Source of the DNA: Streptomyces sp. NBC_01471
Lineage (GTDB): Bacteria; Actinomycetota; Actinomycetes; Streptomycetales; Streptomycetaceae
Assembly (NCBI RefSeq): GCF_041438865.1
Contig: NZ_CP109450.1
Location: 5,520,501 to 5,584,500, forward strand
DNA length: 64,000 nucleotides
Direction of reading: 5' to 3'
In this document: positions 35,939 through 45,590 of the stretch, in pieces
Layout: every line of letters begins with the position of its first letter
Numbering within the stretch: the first letter of the stretch is position 1
Notes under the pieces: generated by a model
Told to the model about the DNA's origin: nothing
Databases searched by the model: none
Seen by the model: the letters and a program-made list of their open reading frames with translations, nothing else
Made by a program: the position numbers and the translations under genes

Positions 35939-36200
35939 GCCGGGCCGGCTGCCGCCCGCCGCCCGCCGCCGGACGGGTCCGCAGGGCTCCCGGCGGCCCG
36001 GTGGCGTTCCCGTAACCGCCGGGTCACGAAGCGGACTCAGAAAGTCACCGCACACCTCTCGTGGCCGTGCTGTGTCGTACCCCACACTGGACAGCGGTGG
36101 CCCGAGACCGACCGCCACCCGGGGGACGGAAGGCGGCCCCGCCGCCGCCGTCCCGCTGCCGCACGCCCCCGATCCGGCAGTCATCCTGGAGGCCGCCCCC
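35939..36200 (+). other. Spacer between dnaG and the sigma factor
   Basis: 262 bp. The sigma-factor frame is open back to GTG 36072, but that codon has no Shine-Dalgarno sequence. No terminator or RNA recognised. Confidence 0.4.
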
Positions 36201-37286
36201 GTGCAGACCCGGACCCTGACCGAAACCGATGTGGCCCCGGCAATCCCTCAGCAGGGCCCGGCCGCAGGCCATCCCGAGACCGTCCCCGGCCCGGGACGTC
36301 CCGAGCCCGAGGTCGTCGTGGAGGACCCGGACGAAGCGCCCGCACCCGCGCGCACCCGCGCCGCGGACACCGGGGGCCCGTCGTCGGACCTCTTCCGCCA
36401 GTACTTACGGGAGATCGGCCGCATCCCGCTGCTCACGGCTGCCGACGAGGTCGACCTCGCCCGCTGTGTGGAGGCGGGCCTCTTCGCCGAGGAACGGCTG
36501 GGGAGTTCGTCCGATCCCGACTCCCGCCTCGCCGCCGACCTGGACCGCCTCGTGGTGCTCGGCCGGATGGCCAAACGGCGGCTGATCGAGGCCAACCTCC
36601 GCCTCGTGGTCTCCGTCGCCAAGCGGTACGTGGGCCGCGGGCTGACCATGCTCGACCTGGTCCAGGAGGGAAACCTCGGCCTGATCCGGGCGGTGGAGAA
36701 GTTCGACTACGCCCGCGGCTACAAGTTCTCCACGTACGCGACCTGGTGGATCCGCCAGGCGATGTCCCGCGCCCTGGCGGACCAGGCCCGGACGATACGG
36801 GTCCCGGTCCACGTGGTCGAGCTGATCAACCGCGTGGTGCGGGTCCAGCGCCGGATGGTCCAGGAACGCGGGTACGAACCGACGCCCGAGGAGGTCGCGG
36901 CCCAGCTCGAACTCACCCCGGAACGCGTGGGGGAGGTGCTGCGGCTGGCCCAGGAACCGGTGTCCCTGCACGCCCCGGTGGGGGAGGAGGACGAGGTGGC
37001 GCTGGGTGACCTCATCGAGGACGGCGACGCGGCGTCCCCGGTGGAGTCGGCGGCGTTCCTGCTGCTGCGCCAGCACCTGGAGGCGGTGCTCTCCACACTG
37101 GGCGAACGTGAACGCAAGGTCGTCCAGCTCCGCTACGGCCTGGTGGACGGCCGGCCCCGCACGCTGGAGGAGATCGGACGGATCTTCGGGGTGACGCGTG
37201 AGCGGATCCGCCAGATCGAGTCCAAGACACTGAACAAGCTGCGCGACCACGCCTTGGCGGACCAGCTGCGGGGCTATCTGGACTGA
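36201..37286 (+). CDS. hrdA: RNA polymerase sigma-70 factor, HrdA-like
   Basis: 361 aa group 1/2 sigma factor. Region 1.2 ([19 protein letters not shown]), region 2 with [19 protein letters not shown] and [20 protein letters not shown], region 3, and region 4 with [20 protein letters not shown] are complete. GTG 36201 is chosen because TGGAGG lies 8 nt upstream; GTG 36072 would give 404 aa, closer to the length I remember for S. coelicolor HrdA, so the longer form cannot be excluded. Position after dnaG supports HrdA, a non-essential principal-like sigma factor. Confidence 0.85.
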   Translation: MQTRTLTETDVAPAIPQQGPAAGHPETVPGPGRPEPEVVVEDPDEAPAPARTRAADTGGPSSDLFRQYLREIGRIPLLTAADEVDLARCVEAGLFAEERLGSSSDPDSRLAADLDRLVVLGRMAKRRLIEANLRLVVSVAKRYVGRGLTMLDLVQEGNLGLIRAVEKFDYARGYKFSTYATWWIRQAMSRALADQARTIRVPVHVVELINRVVRVQRRMVQERGYEPTPEEVAAQLELTPERVGEVLRLAQEPVSLHAPVGEEDEVALGDLIEDGDAASPVESAAFLLLRQHLEAVLSTLGERERKVVQLRYGLVDGRPRTLEEIGRIFGVTRERIRQIESKTLNKLRDHALADQLRGYLD

Positions 37287-37367
37287 GCGCCGGTGACGGG
37301 AACGGACGGGGTACGGGGAGCAGTTACCCCGCACCCCGCACCCCGCACCCCGCACCCCCGGGTGGAC

Positions 37368-39335
37368 CTAGTCCACCTCCACCACGGCCTGGGCGAACTG
37401 CGCCGCGTAGAGCCGCGCGTAAGCCCCGTCCGCAGCCAGCAACTCCTCGTGCGAACCCTGCTCCACGATCGACCCGTTCTCCATCACCAGAATCACATCC
37501 GCGTCCCGGATCGTGGAGAGCCGGTGCGCGATGACGAAGCTGGTGCGGCCGTGCGCCAGACGGGCCATCGCCTTCTGGATCAGCACCTCGGTACGGGTGT
37601 CGACGGAGCTGGTCGCCTCGTCGAGCACCAGGATCACCGGATCGGAGAGGAAGGCCCGCGCGATCGTGATCAGCTGCTTCTCGCCCGCGCTCACCCCCGT
37701 ACCCTCGTCGTCGATGACCGTGTCGTAGCCCTCGGGCAGGGTGCGGATGAACCGGTCGGCATGGGCCGCCCGCGCCGCCTCCTCGACCTCCTCGCGGGTC
37801 ACGGCGTGCGACGAGCCGTACGCGATGTTCTCCGCGATGGTGCCGCCGAAGAGCCAGGTGTCCTGGAGCACCATGCCTATCCCGGAGCGCAGTTCCTCTC
37901 GCGTCATCCTGGCGATGTCGGTCCCGTCGAGCGTGATCCGCCCGCCGGTGACCTCGTAGAACCGCATGAGCAGGTTGACCAGCGTCGTCTTGCCCGCGCC
38001 GGTCGGTCCGACGATCGCGACCGTGTGGCCCGGTTCGACCGCGAGCGACAGGTCGTCGATGAGCGGCTTGTCGGCCTCGTACCGGAAGGAGACCTTCTCC
38101 AGCGCGATGCTGCCGCGGACCGCCACCGGGTGCACGGCCGTGCCGACGCCGGATTCCGCGCCGGATTCCGTGCCGGAAGCGGAGGCGTCGGCGTCGGGCG
38201 TCTGCTCCTCCGCGTCGAGCAGCTCGAAGATCCGCTCGGCGGACGCCACACCCGACTGCACCAGGTTCGCCATCGAGGCGACCTGGGTCAGCGGCTGCGA
38301 GAACTGCCGCGAGTACTGGATGAACGCCTGCACATCACCGATCGACAGCGTGCCGGAAGCGACCCGCAGCCCGCCGATGACCGCCACCAGCACATAGTTG
38401 AGGTTGGAGACGAACATCATCAGCGGCTGCATGATGCCGCTGTTGAACTGGGCCTTGAACCCGGCCTCGTACAGCGCGTCGTTCTGCTCGCGGAAGGCCT
38501 CGGCCGACTCCGCCTGCCGCCCGAAGATCTTGACCAGGGCGTGCCCGGTGTACATCTCCTCGACGTGGGCGTTGAGCTTGCCGGTGACCTTCCACTGCTG
38601 CACGAACTGCGGCTGGGACCGCTTGCCGACGCGCGTGGCCACCAGCACCGAGAGCGGTACGGTCACCAGCGCGACCAGCGCCAGGATCCAGGAGATCCAG
38701 AACATCATCGCCAGCACGCCGATGATGGTCAGCAGCGAGTTCATGAGCTGGCCCATGGTCTGCTGCATCGTCTGGCCGATGTTGTCGACGTCGTTGGTCG
38801 TCCGGCTGAGCACCTCGCCGCGCTTCGCCCTGTCGAAGTACGACAGCGGCAGCCGCGACAGCTTCGCCTGGATCTCCTCACGCATCCGGTACATGGCCTG
38901 GTTGATGATCCGGGCCGCGAGCCGGGTGGTGACGAGCATCAGCAGCCCCGCACAGGCGAAGGCCACCAGCGCGAGCAGCAGGATCTCGCCCACCTGGGAG
39001 AAGTCGATGCCCTTGCCCGGGGTGAAGTCCACACCGGAGAGCATGTCGGCCATCGCGCCCTGGCCCTTGGCGTGCAGGGCCTTCAGGGCCTGCGCCTTCG
39101 TCGTGCCCGCGGGCAGCTGCCGGCCGATGATCCCCGCGAAGATCAGGTCGGTGGCCCGGCCCAGGATCTTCGGTCCGACGACCGAGAGCGCGACGCTGCC
39201 GACGACCGCCGCCAGCATCGTGAACAGTGCCGCGCGGTCCTGCGACAGCTGCCGCAGCAGCCGCTTGGCCGACCCCTTGAAGTCCATGGACTTCTGGGTC
39301 GGTCCTGCCATCATGCGTCCACCAGGACCGGCCAT
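37368..39335 (-). CDS. ABC exporter half-transporter (heterodimer subunit 2)
   Basis: 655 aa: six-helix exporter domain then ATPase. Walker A GPTGAGKTT, Walker B ILVLDEATSSVD and H-loop AHRLS are present; the signature reads VSAGEKQLI rather than LSGGQ. An Asp-rich linker (about 380-400) separates the domains. ATG 39335 overlaps the stop of the partner gene (TGATG), so the two are coupled and should form one heterodimeric multidrug exporter. Confidence 0.9.
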   Translation of the reverse strand: MAGPGGRMMAGPTQKSMDFKGSAKRLLRQLSQDRAALFTMLAAVVGSVALSVVGPKILGRATDLIFAGIIGRQLPAGTTKAQALKALHAKGQGAMADMLSGVDFTPGKGIDFSQVGEILLLALVAFACAGLLMLVTTRLAARIINQAMYRMREEIQAKLSRLPLSYFDRAKRGEVLSRTTNDVDNIGQTMQQTMGQLMNSLLTIIGVLAMMFWISWILALVALVTVPLSVLVATRVGKRSQPQFVQQWKVTGKLNAHVEEMYTGHALVKIFGRQAESAEAFREQNDALYEAGFKAQFNSGIMQPLMMFVSNLNYVLVAVIGGLRVASGTLSIGDVQAFIQYSRQFSQPLTQVASMANLVQSGVASAERIFELLDAEEQTPDADASASGTESGAESGVGTAVHPVAVRGSIALEKVSFRYEADKPLIDDLSLAVEPGHTVAIVGPTGAGKTTLVNLLMRFYEVTGGRITLDGTDIARMTREELRSGIGMVLQDTWLFGGTIAENIAYGSSHAVTREEVEEAARAAHADRFIRTLPEGYDTVIDDEGTGVSAGEKQLITIARAFLSDPVILVLDEATSSVDTRTEVLIQKAMARLAHGRTSFVIAHRLSTIRDADVILVMENGSIVEQGSHEELLAADGAYARLYAAQFAQAVVEVD

Positions 39336-41068
39336 CAGGCTGCCTCCGCCTCGGTCAGCTGGGAGAGCACGATCTCCCGGTATGTCTCATTGCCGTCCAT
39401 CAGCTCGTGGTGCCTGCCGGTCCCGACGACCCGGCCCTCGTCCATGACGACGATCCGGTCCGCGTCGCGGATGGTCGAGACGCGCTGGGCGACGATCACC
39501 ACGGTCGCCCGGGCGGTCTCGCGCCGCAGCGCGGTCCGCAGCGCCGCGTCGGTCGCGTAGTCCAGCGCCGAGAACGAGTCGTCGAAGAGATAGATCTCCG
39601 GCTGCTGGACCAGCGTCCTGGCGATCGCCAGCCGCTGCCGCTGCCCGCCGGAGACATTGGTACCGCCCTGGGCGATCGGCGCGTTGAGCCCGCCCTCCAG
39701 CTTCTCGACGAACCCCTTGGCCTGCGCCACGTCCAGCGCGTGCCACAGCTCCTCATCGGTCGCGTCCGGGTTCCCGTAGCGAAGGTTCGTCGCGACGGTC
39801 CCGGAGAAGAGATACGGCTTCTGCGGCACCAGGGACACGGTCTTCGCCAGCAGGACGGGGTCGAGTTCCCGTACGTCGGTGCCGTCCACCAGCACCTCGC
39901 CGCCCGTGGCGTCGAACAGCCGGGGTACGAGACCGAGCAGCGTCGACTTCCCGCTGCCGGTCGATCCGATCACCGCGGTGGTCTCACCCGGCAGCGCCTC
40001 CAGGGCGACCTCCCGCAGCACCGACGCCTCGGCGCCCGGGTACTTGAACCCGGCCCCGCGGATCTCCAGATGGCCGTGCCTGGCCAGCTCGGTGACGGGA
40101 CGGACCGGCGGCACCACGCTGGAGTCGGTGCCGAGCACCTCCTGGATCCGCTCGGCGCAGACCTCCGCGCGCGGCACCATCATGAACATGAAGGTGGCCA
40201 TCATCACGGACATCACGATCTGCATCAGATAGGAGAGGAACGCGGTGAGCGCCCCGATCTGCATCGCGCCGCTGTCGATCCGGTGCGCGCCGAACCAGAC
40301 CACCGCGATCGACGACACGTTCACCACGGTCATCACCGTCGGGAACATCAGGGCCATCAGCCGCGCGGTCCCCAGGGAGACATCGGTCAGCTCGGTGTTG
40401 GCGCCCTTGAAGCGCTCCTTCTCGTACGCGTCCTTCACGAAGGCGCGGATGACGCGGTTGCCGGTGATCTGCTCACGCAGCACCCGGTTCACCGTGTCGA
40501 GCCGGACCTGCATCTTCCGGAAGAGCGGCCGCATCCGCCGGACGATCAGGGAGACCAGCACGAGCATGACCGGGACGACCGCGATCAGTACGAGCGAGAG
40601 CGGCACGTCCTGGCCGAGCGCCAGCACGATGGCGCCCACGCACATGATCGGCGCCGAGGCCATCAGGGTGAACGACATCAGGACCAGCATCTGGATCTGC
40701 TGGACGTCATTGGTCGTCCGGGTGATGAGGGACGGGGCGCCGAAGTGCCCGACCTCGCGGGCGGAGAACGACTGCACCCGGTCGAAGACGCCGGCACGGA
40801 TGTCCCGGCCGAGTGCGGACGCGGTCCTGGCACCGAAGTAGACGGCGCCCATGTTGCAGATCACCTGCACCACGCTGATGGCGATCATGAGCCCGCCGAA
40901 ACTCAGGATGTAACCCGAGTCACCCTTCACGACACCGTTGTCGATGATGTCCGCGTTGAGCGTCGGCAGATAGAGGGTGGCGCAGGTCTGGAGCAGCTGA
41001 AGCAGCGCCAGCAGAGCCATGGGTTTCTTGTACGGGCGCACATAGGTCCGCAGAAGTGTTATGAGCAC
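39335..41068 (-). CDS. ABC exporter half-transporter (heterodimer subunit 1)
   Basis: 577 aa. Exporter domain (ITRTTNDVQQIQMLVLMSF) and ATPase with Walker A GSTGSGKST and signature NVSGGQRQR; the residue after Walker B is Asp (IYLFDDSFSALD) instead of the catalytic Glu, so this subunit carries the degenerate ATP site, as in TmrAB/BmrCD heterodimers. GTG 41068 is used, beginning MLITLLRTYVRPYKKP. Likely exports hydrophobic compounds or lipids; substrate unknown. Confidence 0.9.
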   Translation of the reverse strand: MLITLLRTYVRPYKKPMALLALLQLLQTCATLYLPTLNADIIDNGVVKGDSGYILSFGGLMIAISVVQVICNMGAVYFGARTASALGRDIRAGVFDRVQSFSAREVGHFGAPSLITRTTNDVQQIQMLVLMSFTLMASAPIMCVGAIVLALGQDVPLSLVLIAVVPVMLVLVSLIVRRMRPLFRKMQVRLDTVNRVLREQITGNRVIRAFVKDAYEKERFKGANTELTDVSLGTARLMALMFPTVMTVVNVSSIAVVWFGAHRIDSGAMQIGALTAFLSYLMQIVMSVMMATFMFMMVPRAEVCAERIQEVLGTDSSVVPPVRPVTELARHGHLEIRGAGFKYPGAEASVLREVALEALPGETTAVIGSTGSGKSTLLGLVPRLFDATGGEVLVDGTDVRELDPVLLAKTVSLVPQKPYLFSGTVATNLRYGNPDATDEELWHALDVAQAKGFVEKLEGGLNAPIAQGGTNVSGGQRQRLAIARTLVQQPEIYLFDDSFSALDYATDAALRTALRRETARATVVIVAQRVSTIRDADRIVVMDEGRVVGTGRHHELMDGNETYREIVLSQLTEAEAA

Positions 41069-41211
41069 GTGCAGTCTCTCGGGTCGGCGGTCCGGCGGGG
41101 CTTCCGGCAGGGCAGGGCAAGGCAGGGGACGGTGTCCGGCCAACCCAGTTTCCGGCACCGCGCAACCTGATACGAACCGTTTTCCTCAAACCGAGGTCAA
41201 GAACACGGCTG

Positions 41212-42675
41212 TCAGGACGGCGTGCCGAACGCTCCCGGATGGATCTGGTCACGCGTTGCCTCGTACTGCTTACGGACCGCCTGGCCCACCGGGAGGTCGT
41301 CGCCCGGTTCGAATACCTGCGCGGCGGCGCCCTGCCAGGCGGGCGGCGTCTGCGGATCCAGTGTCCCCTCGGAGACCCCGAGTGCCCAGGCCGCCTGCCG
41401 GGCCGCACCGACCGCCGCGTAGTCGGCGGGCTGCGGGACGACGACCTGCGCGCCCAAGATGCCGGGGGCGGCGGCCTGGACGGCGGGCAGTTCGGCGGCG
41501 GCGCCCAGCAGGAACACCCGGCGCACCTCGACGCCGCGGTCCCGCAGCACGTCCATGGCGTCCGCCAGCGAGCAGAGCATGCCCTCGAAGGCGGCCCGCG
41601 CCACGTGCTCGCGCTTCATCGACTCGCGCCGCAGCCCGGACAGGGTGCCCGCGGTGTGCGGCAGCTGCGGGGTGCGCTCGCCCTCCAGATACGGCAGCAG
41701 CACCACCCCGGACGCGCCGGGGGTGGAGGTCAGGGCGAGCGCCGACAGGGCCTCCAGGTCCTCGGCGCCCAGCAGTTCGGCGGTGCCGCGCAGCGCCCGT
41801 ACGGCGTTGACCGTGTGGACCACCGGCAGATGCATCCCGGTGGCGTCGGCGAACGAGGTGATCATCCCGGACGGGTCGGACAGCGCCTCGTGGTGCACGG
41901 CCATCACCGAACCCGAGGCTCCCAGCGACACGACCACGTCGCCGACCGAGACCCCGAGCCCGAAGGCGGCGGCCATCGTCTCGCCGGTGCCGGCCGAGAT
42001 GAGCAGCCCCTCGGGGGTGGTCCCCGCCGAGTCGGACGGGCCGAGCACCTCGGGCAGCGCGGCCGTGTGCCCGAGAGCAAGCTCCACCAGGTCGGGGCGG
42101 TAGGCGCCGGTCGCCGCCGACCAGTAGCCGGAGCCCGACGCGGCGCCCCGGTCGGTGATCCGCCGGGCGGGCCGCCCGAGCAACTGCCACACGAGCCAGT
42201 CGTGCGGCTGGAGCAGCGAGGCGATCTTCGCGGCCGCCTCCGGCTCCTCCCGCACCAGCCAGCGCAGCTTCGCCACCGGCTGGGCGGCCTGCGGTACGGA
42301 GCCGACGGCCTCGGCCCACGCGGACCGGCCGCCGAGCGAATCGATCAGATCCGCCGCGGCGACCTGCGCCCGCTTGTCATTGCCGATCAGCGCGGGCCGT
42401 ACGAGATTGCCCTGCCGGTCCAGCGGCACCAGGCCGTGCTGCTGGGCGGACACGCCAATGGCCTGCACGCCTTCCAGCAGCCCGCCGGACGCCGCCTCAC
42501 CGAGCGAGAGCAGCCAGCTCTGCGGATCGGCTTCGTACTTATTGGTCTCTTCACCCGCCTCACCCGTCTGCGGATGGGGCGCATACCCCTGGCGCAGCAC
42601 GGCACCCGTGTCCGTGTCGCACACGACGATGCGCGTGAAGGCGGCTGAGCTGTCAAGACCGGCGACTATCCCCAT
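41212..42675 (-). CDS. xylB: FGGY-family sugar kinase (xylulokinase-like)
   Basis: 487 aa ASKHA-fold kinase. VAGLDSSAAFTRIVVCDTDT is the phosphate 1 loop; VQAIGVSAQQHGLVPLD is the xylulokinase substrate signature; GDVVVSLGASGSVMAV and VFLLGAAAELPAVQAAAPGI are the later nucleotide motifs. The phosphate 1 loop is less canonical than in E. coli XylB. It likely phosphorylates D-xylulose or a related ketose. ATG 42675. Confidence 0.8.
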   Translation of the reverse strand: MGIVAGLDSSAAFTRIVVCDTDTGAVLRQGYAPHPQTGEAGEETNKYEADPQSWLLSLGEAASGGLLEGVQAIGVSAQQHGLVPLDRQGNLVRPALIGNDKRAQVAAADLIDSLGGRSAWAEAVGSVPQAAQPVAKLRWLVREEPEAAAKIASLLQPHDWLVWQLLGRPARRITDRGAASGSGYWSAATGAYRPDLVELALGHTAALPEVLGPSDSAGTTPEGLLISAGTGETMAAAFGLGVSVGDVVVSLGASGSVMAVHHEALSDPSGMITSFADATGMHLPVVHTVNAVRALRGTAELLGAEDLEALSALALTSTPGASGVVLLPYLEGERTPQLPHTAGTLSGLRRESMKREHVARAAFEGMLCSLADAMDVLRDRGVEVRRVFLLGAAAELPAVQAAAPGILGAQVVVPQPADYAAVGAARQAAWALGVSEGTLDPQTPPAWQGAAAQVFEPGDDLPVGQAVRKQYEATRDQIHPGAFGTPS

Positions 42676-42704
42676 ACGGCCCGATTGTGCCGCACGCGAG
42701 AACG

Positions 42705-43004
42705 TCAGGTGTTGGTGGTGCCCCAGTCGTCCTCAACGGCTCCGTTCCGCTCGCGCAGCGACCGGACCCGGTGGGCCATCGCGTCGGGCATCCTGTCGCC
42801 CATCTTCTCGCTCACGGTGTGGAGCGCCTTGCCCGCGACATCCCGCCCGTTCTGCGCGGCGGCCTCCGCCGCGTTGCGCACGGCCGGGTTCTCCGCGACC
42901 TGGCGGGCGGACTTCTTCAACTGCTCGTAACGCTCCCGACCGGCACGTGTGCCGATCACATAACCGAGAGCGAGTCCTACGACGAACGTCAGCTTGTACC
43001 GCAT
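42705..43004 (-). CDS. YtxH-like small membrane-associated protein
   Basis: 99 aa. MRYKLTFVVGLALGYVIGTR gives one N-terminal membrane helix; the rest is an amphipathic Ala/Glu-rich helix (KKSARQVAENPAVRNAAEAA), as in YtxH-type stress proteins. ATG 43004; 29 bp upstream of the kinase stop side. Function unknown. Confidence 0.8.
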   Translation of the reverse strand: MRYKLTFVVGLALGYVIGTRAGRERYEQLKKSARQVAENPAVRNAAEAAAQNGRDVAGKALHTVSEKMGDRMPDAMAHRVRSLRERNGAVEDDWGTTNT

Positions 43005-43171
43005 GGCTGCCTTCCCTTGTGCCGGTGCTTCCCGCCTACCCGGCCGGCGCGTGATCACCCGGGGCGGAACCGATTGGCGGAGCACCCCCCTGCTTGCGCT
43101 AATGTATGTGTCGCAGCGAGCACACGCCCCCTGGGAACGGTCCGGTGGGTACGTTCGGTGCACAGCAGCAA

Positions 43172-43244
43172 TCCCCTGTAGCTCAATTGGCAGAGCAGCC
43201 GGCTGTTAACCGGCAGGTTACTGGTTCGAGTCCAGTCGGGGGAG
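43172..43244 (+). tRNA. tRNA-Asn (GTT)
   Basis: 73-nt cloverleaf: acceptor TCCCCTG/CGGGGGA, anticodon stem GCCGG/CCGGC with loop CTGTTAA (anticodon GTT), T-arm ACTGGTTCGAGTCCAGT. CCA not encoded. Confidence 0.95.
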
Positions 43245-43249
43245 CGCGG

Positions 43250-43322
43250 TCCCCTGTAGCTCAATTGGCAGAGCATTCGGCTGTTAACCGGAGGGTTACT
43301 GGTTCGAGTCCAGTCGGGGGAG
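43250..43322 (+). tRNA. tRNA-Asn (GTT), second copy
   Basis: Same acceptor, D- and T-arms as the first copy 5 bp upstream; the anticodon stem is TTCGG/CCGGA with one G-U pair. Tandem duplicate, probably one transcript. Confidence 0.95.
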
Positions 43323-43335
43323 CACATGACGGAAG

Positions 43336-43357
43336 AGGGCCCTCAGGGGCCCTTTTT
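43336..43357 (+). terminator. Terminator of the tRNA-Asn pair
   Basis: AGGGCCC-TCAG-GGGCCCT followed by five T residues; a classic rho-independent terminator 14 bp after the second tRNA. Confidence 0.9.
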
Positions 43358-43501
43358 CGTGTTGTTTTCCGCTGGGGTGGAACCGTCCCGTCGACGGCGC
43401 AGTCCTCATGGTCAGCGATGCCGACCATCCGAGGCAGGAGATCGTATGAGCGGCTATGCTGCGGCAGACGGCGCGCACACGTGTACGCGCCACGCCGTAA
43501 T

Positions 43502-43575
43502 GGGGCGGTAGCTCAGCCGGTTAGAGCAGCGGACTCATAATCCGTCGGCCGTGGGTTCGAGTCCCACCCGCCCCA
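43502..43575 (+). tRNA. tRNA with CAT anticodon (Met elongator or Ile2); likely attB
   Basis: 74-nt cloverleaf: acceptor GGGGCGG/CCGCCCC, discriminator A, anticodon loop CTCATAA, T-arm GTGGGTTCGAGTCCCAC. A CAT loop of this type serves either elongator Met or lysidine-modified Ile2; I cannot separate them by eye. An integrase gene starts 103 bp downstream, so the 3' half is the probable attachment site. Confidence 0.92.
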
Positions 43576-43678
43576 CACAGAAGAAACGTCGTGACCTGCG
43601 GATACGCTTCGTCAAGCGTACCGCGGTCAAGGCGTTCGCCACACAAACGCCACACCGAAGCCCCGTACGATTTCTTCC

Positions 43679-44917
43679 ATGGCTTCGATCAAGACCAACT
43701 CCCGGCTGTCCGGAGACCCTTCTTATACCGTCGTATGGCGGGCCGGTGGCTCCCGGACGGGGTGCTGGTGCCGTGAGACCTTCGACGATGAGGACCAGGC
43801 GAAACGTTTCCGCGACCTGGTCAACGGTCACGGACAGCAATGGCCCCCGGGGTGGGTCAAGGGGGAGGGGTTTGTCGAGCCGAGTGAGCCGGACGTGAGT
43901 GACGCGGAAATGTTCCCGCTGTTCGCGCACAACTACGTGGGGCTGCTGACCGACATATCGGACCACACGAGAATCAACTACACGAGGTTCATCGATAATC
44001 ACATGGTGCCGTGGTTCGGGAAGCTCTCCGTTTCGGACCGCGGCAGCAGGATCACCCGTGACCATGTCAGCCGGTGGATCCTGGATCTCAAGGACGGTCG
44101 CCCCGGCCCCCTGCACGCGCCGGGGACCGCACGCCGCGCGTATGCGGCGAAGACGATTGCCAACCTCCATGGCCTGCTCTTCAGTATCTTGCAGTCGGCC
44201 GTGGAGTCCGATCCGGCGCTCCGCGACTCGAACCCCTGCGCGCACACCCGGCTGCCTAGGAGCGGTGACGCCGAGGACGACGAGGTATTCCTCGAACCTG
44301 AGGAGTACGCCCTCCTCCGTGCGCACCTCCGGCCGGATGCGGTGGACATCATCGATGTCCTCGTGAGCACGGGGCTCCGGTGGGGCGAGGTGACGGCGCT
44401 ACAGCCGAAGGACTTCACTCTGGCCTCCAAGCGGCCGACGCTGCGGGTCCAGCGGGCGTGGAAGCGTCGTGGTGAGGGCGGGACGTTCCTCGGCGCTCCG
44501 AAGACGAAGAAGTCACGCCGCACCCTCGTGCTGACGTCGGATCAAGTAGAGATGTTCCAGCGGCTCTGCCGGGGCAAGAAGCCGAACGACCTCGTCTTCA
44601 CCGCGCCTGAAGGCGGCGCCTGGCACTCCGGGGTGTTCCATGCTCACCGATGGAAGCCCGCCCTGAAGGGCGCCAATGCCGCAGGCCTCACCAAGCAACC
44701 CCGGATTCACGATCTCCGCCACACTCATGCGTCCTGGCTGATAGCCAGTAGGGTCCCGCTGCCGGTTATCCAGGCTCGCCTTGGCCACGAGTCGATCACG
44801 ACGACTGTGGACCGGTACGGGCATCTCCTGGAGTCCTCGGATGACGAGGTCGTGGCAGCCGTCAAATGGGCTATGGGTGCTGCTGCTGTGAAGCGTGATC
44901 TCTCCAGGGTGGCCTGA
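43679..44917 (+). CDS. int: Tyrosine-type integrase of the tRNA-linked element
   Basis: 412 aa. N-terminal AP2-like DNA-binding part (about 1-70), SAM-like core-binding domain (about 75-180), catalytic domain with Arg234 (TGLRWGEV), His344-x-x-Arg347 (HDLRHTHASW), His370 (LGHES) and nucleophile Tyr380 (VDRYGHL); the full R-H-R-H-Y set is present. ATG 43679. It should catalyse integration into the upstream tRNA. No excisionase gene is visible next to it. Confidence 0.93.
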   Translation: MASIKTNSRLSGDPSYTVVWRAGGSRTGCWCRETFDDEDQAKRFRDLVNGHGQQWPPGWVKGEGFVEPSEPDVSDAEMFPLFAHNYVGLLTDISDHTRINYTRFIDNHMVPWFGKLSVSDRGSRITRDHVSRWILDLKDGRPGPLHAPGTARRAYAAKTIANLHGLLFSILQSAVESDPALRDSNPCAHTRLPRSGDAEDDEVFLEPEEYALLRAHLRPDAVDIIDVLVSTGLRWGEVTALQPKDFTLASKRPTLRVQRAWKRRGEGGTFLGAPKTKKSRRTLVLTSDQVEMFQRLCRGKKPNDLVFTAPEGGAWHSGVFHAHRWKPALKGANAAGLTKQPRIHDLRHTHASWLIASRVPLPVIQARLGHESITTTVDRYGHLLESSDDEVVAAVKWAMGAAAVKRDLSRVA

Positions 44918-45051
44918 GAGCCGTTTGGAGTCAGCAGACAGCACGAGAACGATGTCCTGCCCTAGAGCGCAGGCCGCGTCCCGGCCGTCCGTTCGCCTGC
45001 GCCAGGACGTGCCAGGGTAGGACGGTCGAAGGCGGACGGGGGAGATGTCAG

Positions 45052-45588
45052 GTGGACGCTAGCGTTGCAGCGATACTCGGCGCGGCGATCGGTGCCGTCG
45101 GCGGCCTTGGCGGTGGCTTGCTCACCCTCGGCGCACAGGTTCGGACCCTCGATGCTCAGCATCGTGCGGAGGAGAAGCGTTGGCTCGCGGACTTGCGTCG
45201 CGAGACCTACACGGGGTTCGTCACCTGTACGAAGCAGTTGTCCAATGCAGTCTGGAAGGCGTCCGATTCACTCCACAGTGAAGGCGCTGCAGAAGACTGG
45301 GAGGGCGCCTTCCGGAGCGTGCACGACGCCTGGACGCAGTTCAGTGCGGCCTCCGCGGCCGTCACCATGGCCGGCCCGCATGCTGTAGCGGCTGCCGCCG
45401 AGGATTTGCGCGGGTCCATGAGGCATTGGGAGATGCTGACTGGAGCCTGGATCCGCGCGGCGATCCAGCAGGGCACAGGGCGACTCAACGAGCATGACGT
45501 GCAGTTCATGGCGGCATTCGAGGCCAAGAGGCCCTTCGAGGAGGCGTTTCAGATCGCCGCGCGGCGCGCTCTGGGGACCGAAGCGTGA
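45052..45588 (+). CDS. Hypothetical protein with N-terminal membrane helix
   Basis: 178 aa. SVAAILGAAIGAVGGLGGGL is a Gly-zipper membrane helix; the remainder is helical and charged (RAEEKRWLADLRRETYTGF), probably cytoplasmic coiled-coil. GTG 45052 has GGGGGAG 7 nt upstream. Similar small membrane proteins are common in streptomycete accessory DNA; function unknown. Confidence 0.65.
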   Translation: MDASVAAILGAAIGAVGGLGGGLLTLGAQVRTLDAQHRAEEKRWLADLRRETYTGFVTCTKQLSNAVWKASDSLHSEGAAEDWEGAFRSVHDAWTQFSAASAAVTMAGPHAVAAAAEDLRGSMRHWEMLTGAWIRAAIQQGTGRLNEHDVQFMAAFEAKRPFEEAFQIAARRALGTEA

Positions 45589-45590
45589 GG

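Noticed and set aside
36072-36200. N-terminal extension of the sigma factor from GTG 36072
   Set aside because: No Shine-Dalgarno sequence there, whereas GTG 36201 has TGGAGG 8 nt upstream; family length leaves some doubt.
43172-43322. Two near-identical 73-bp units as a mobile repeat
   Set aside because: They fold as tandem tRNA-Asn genes with GTT anticodons.
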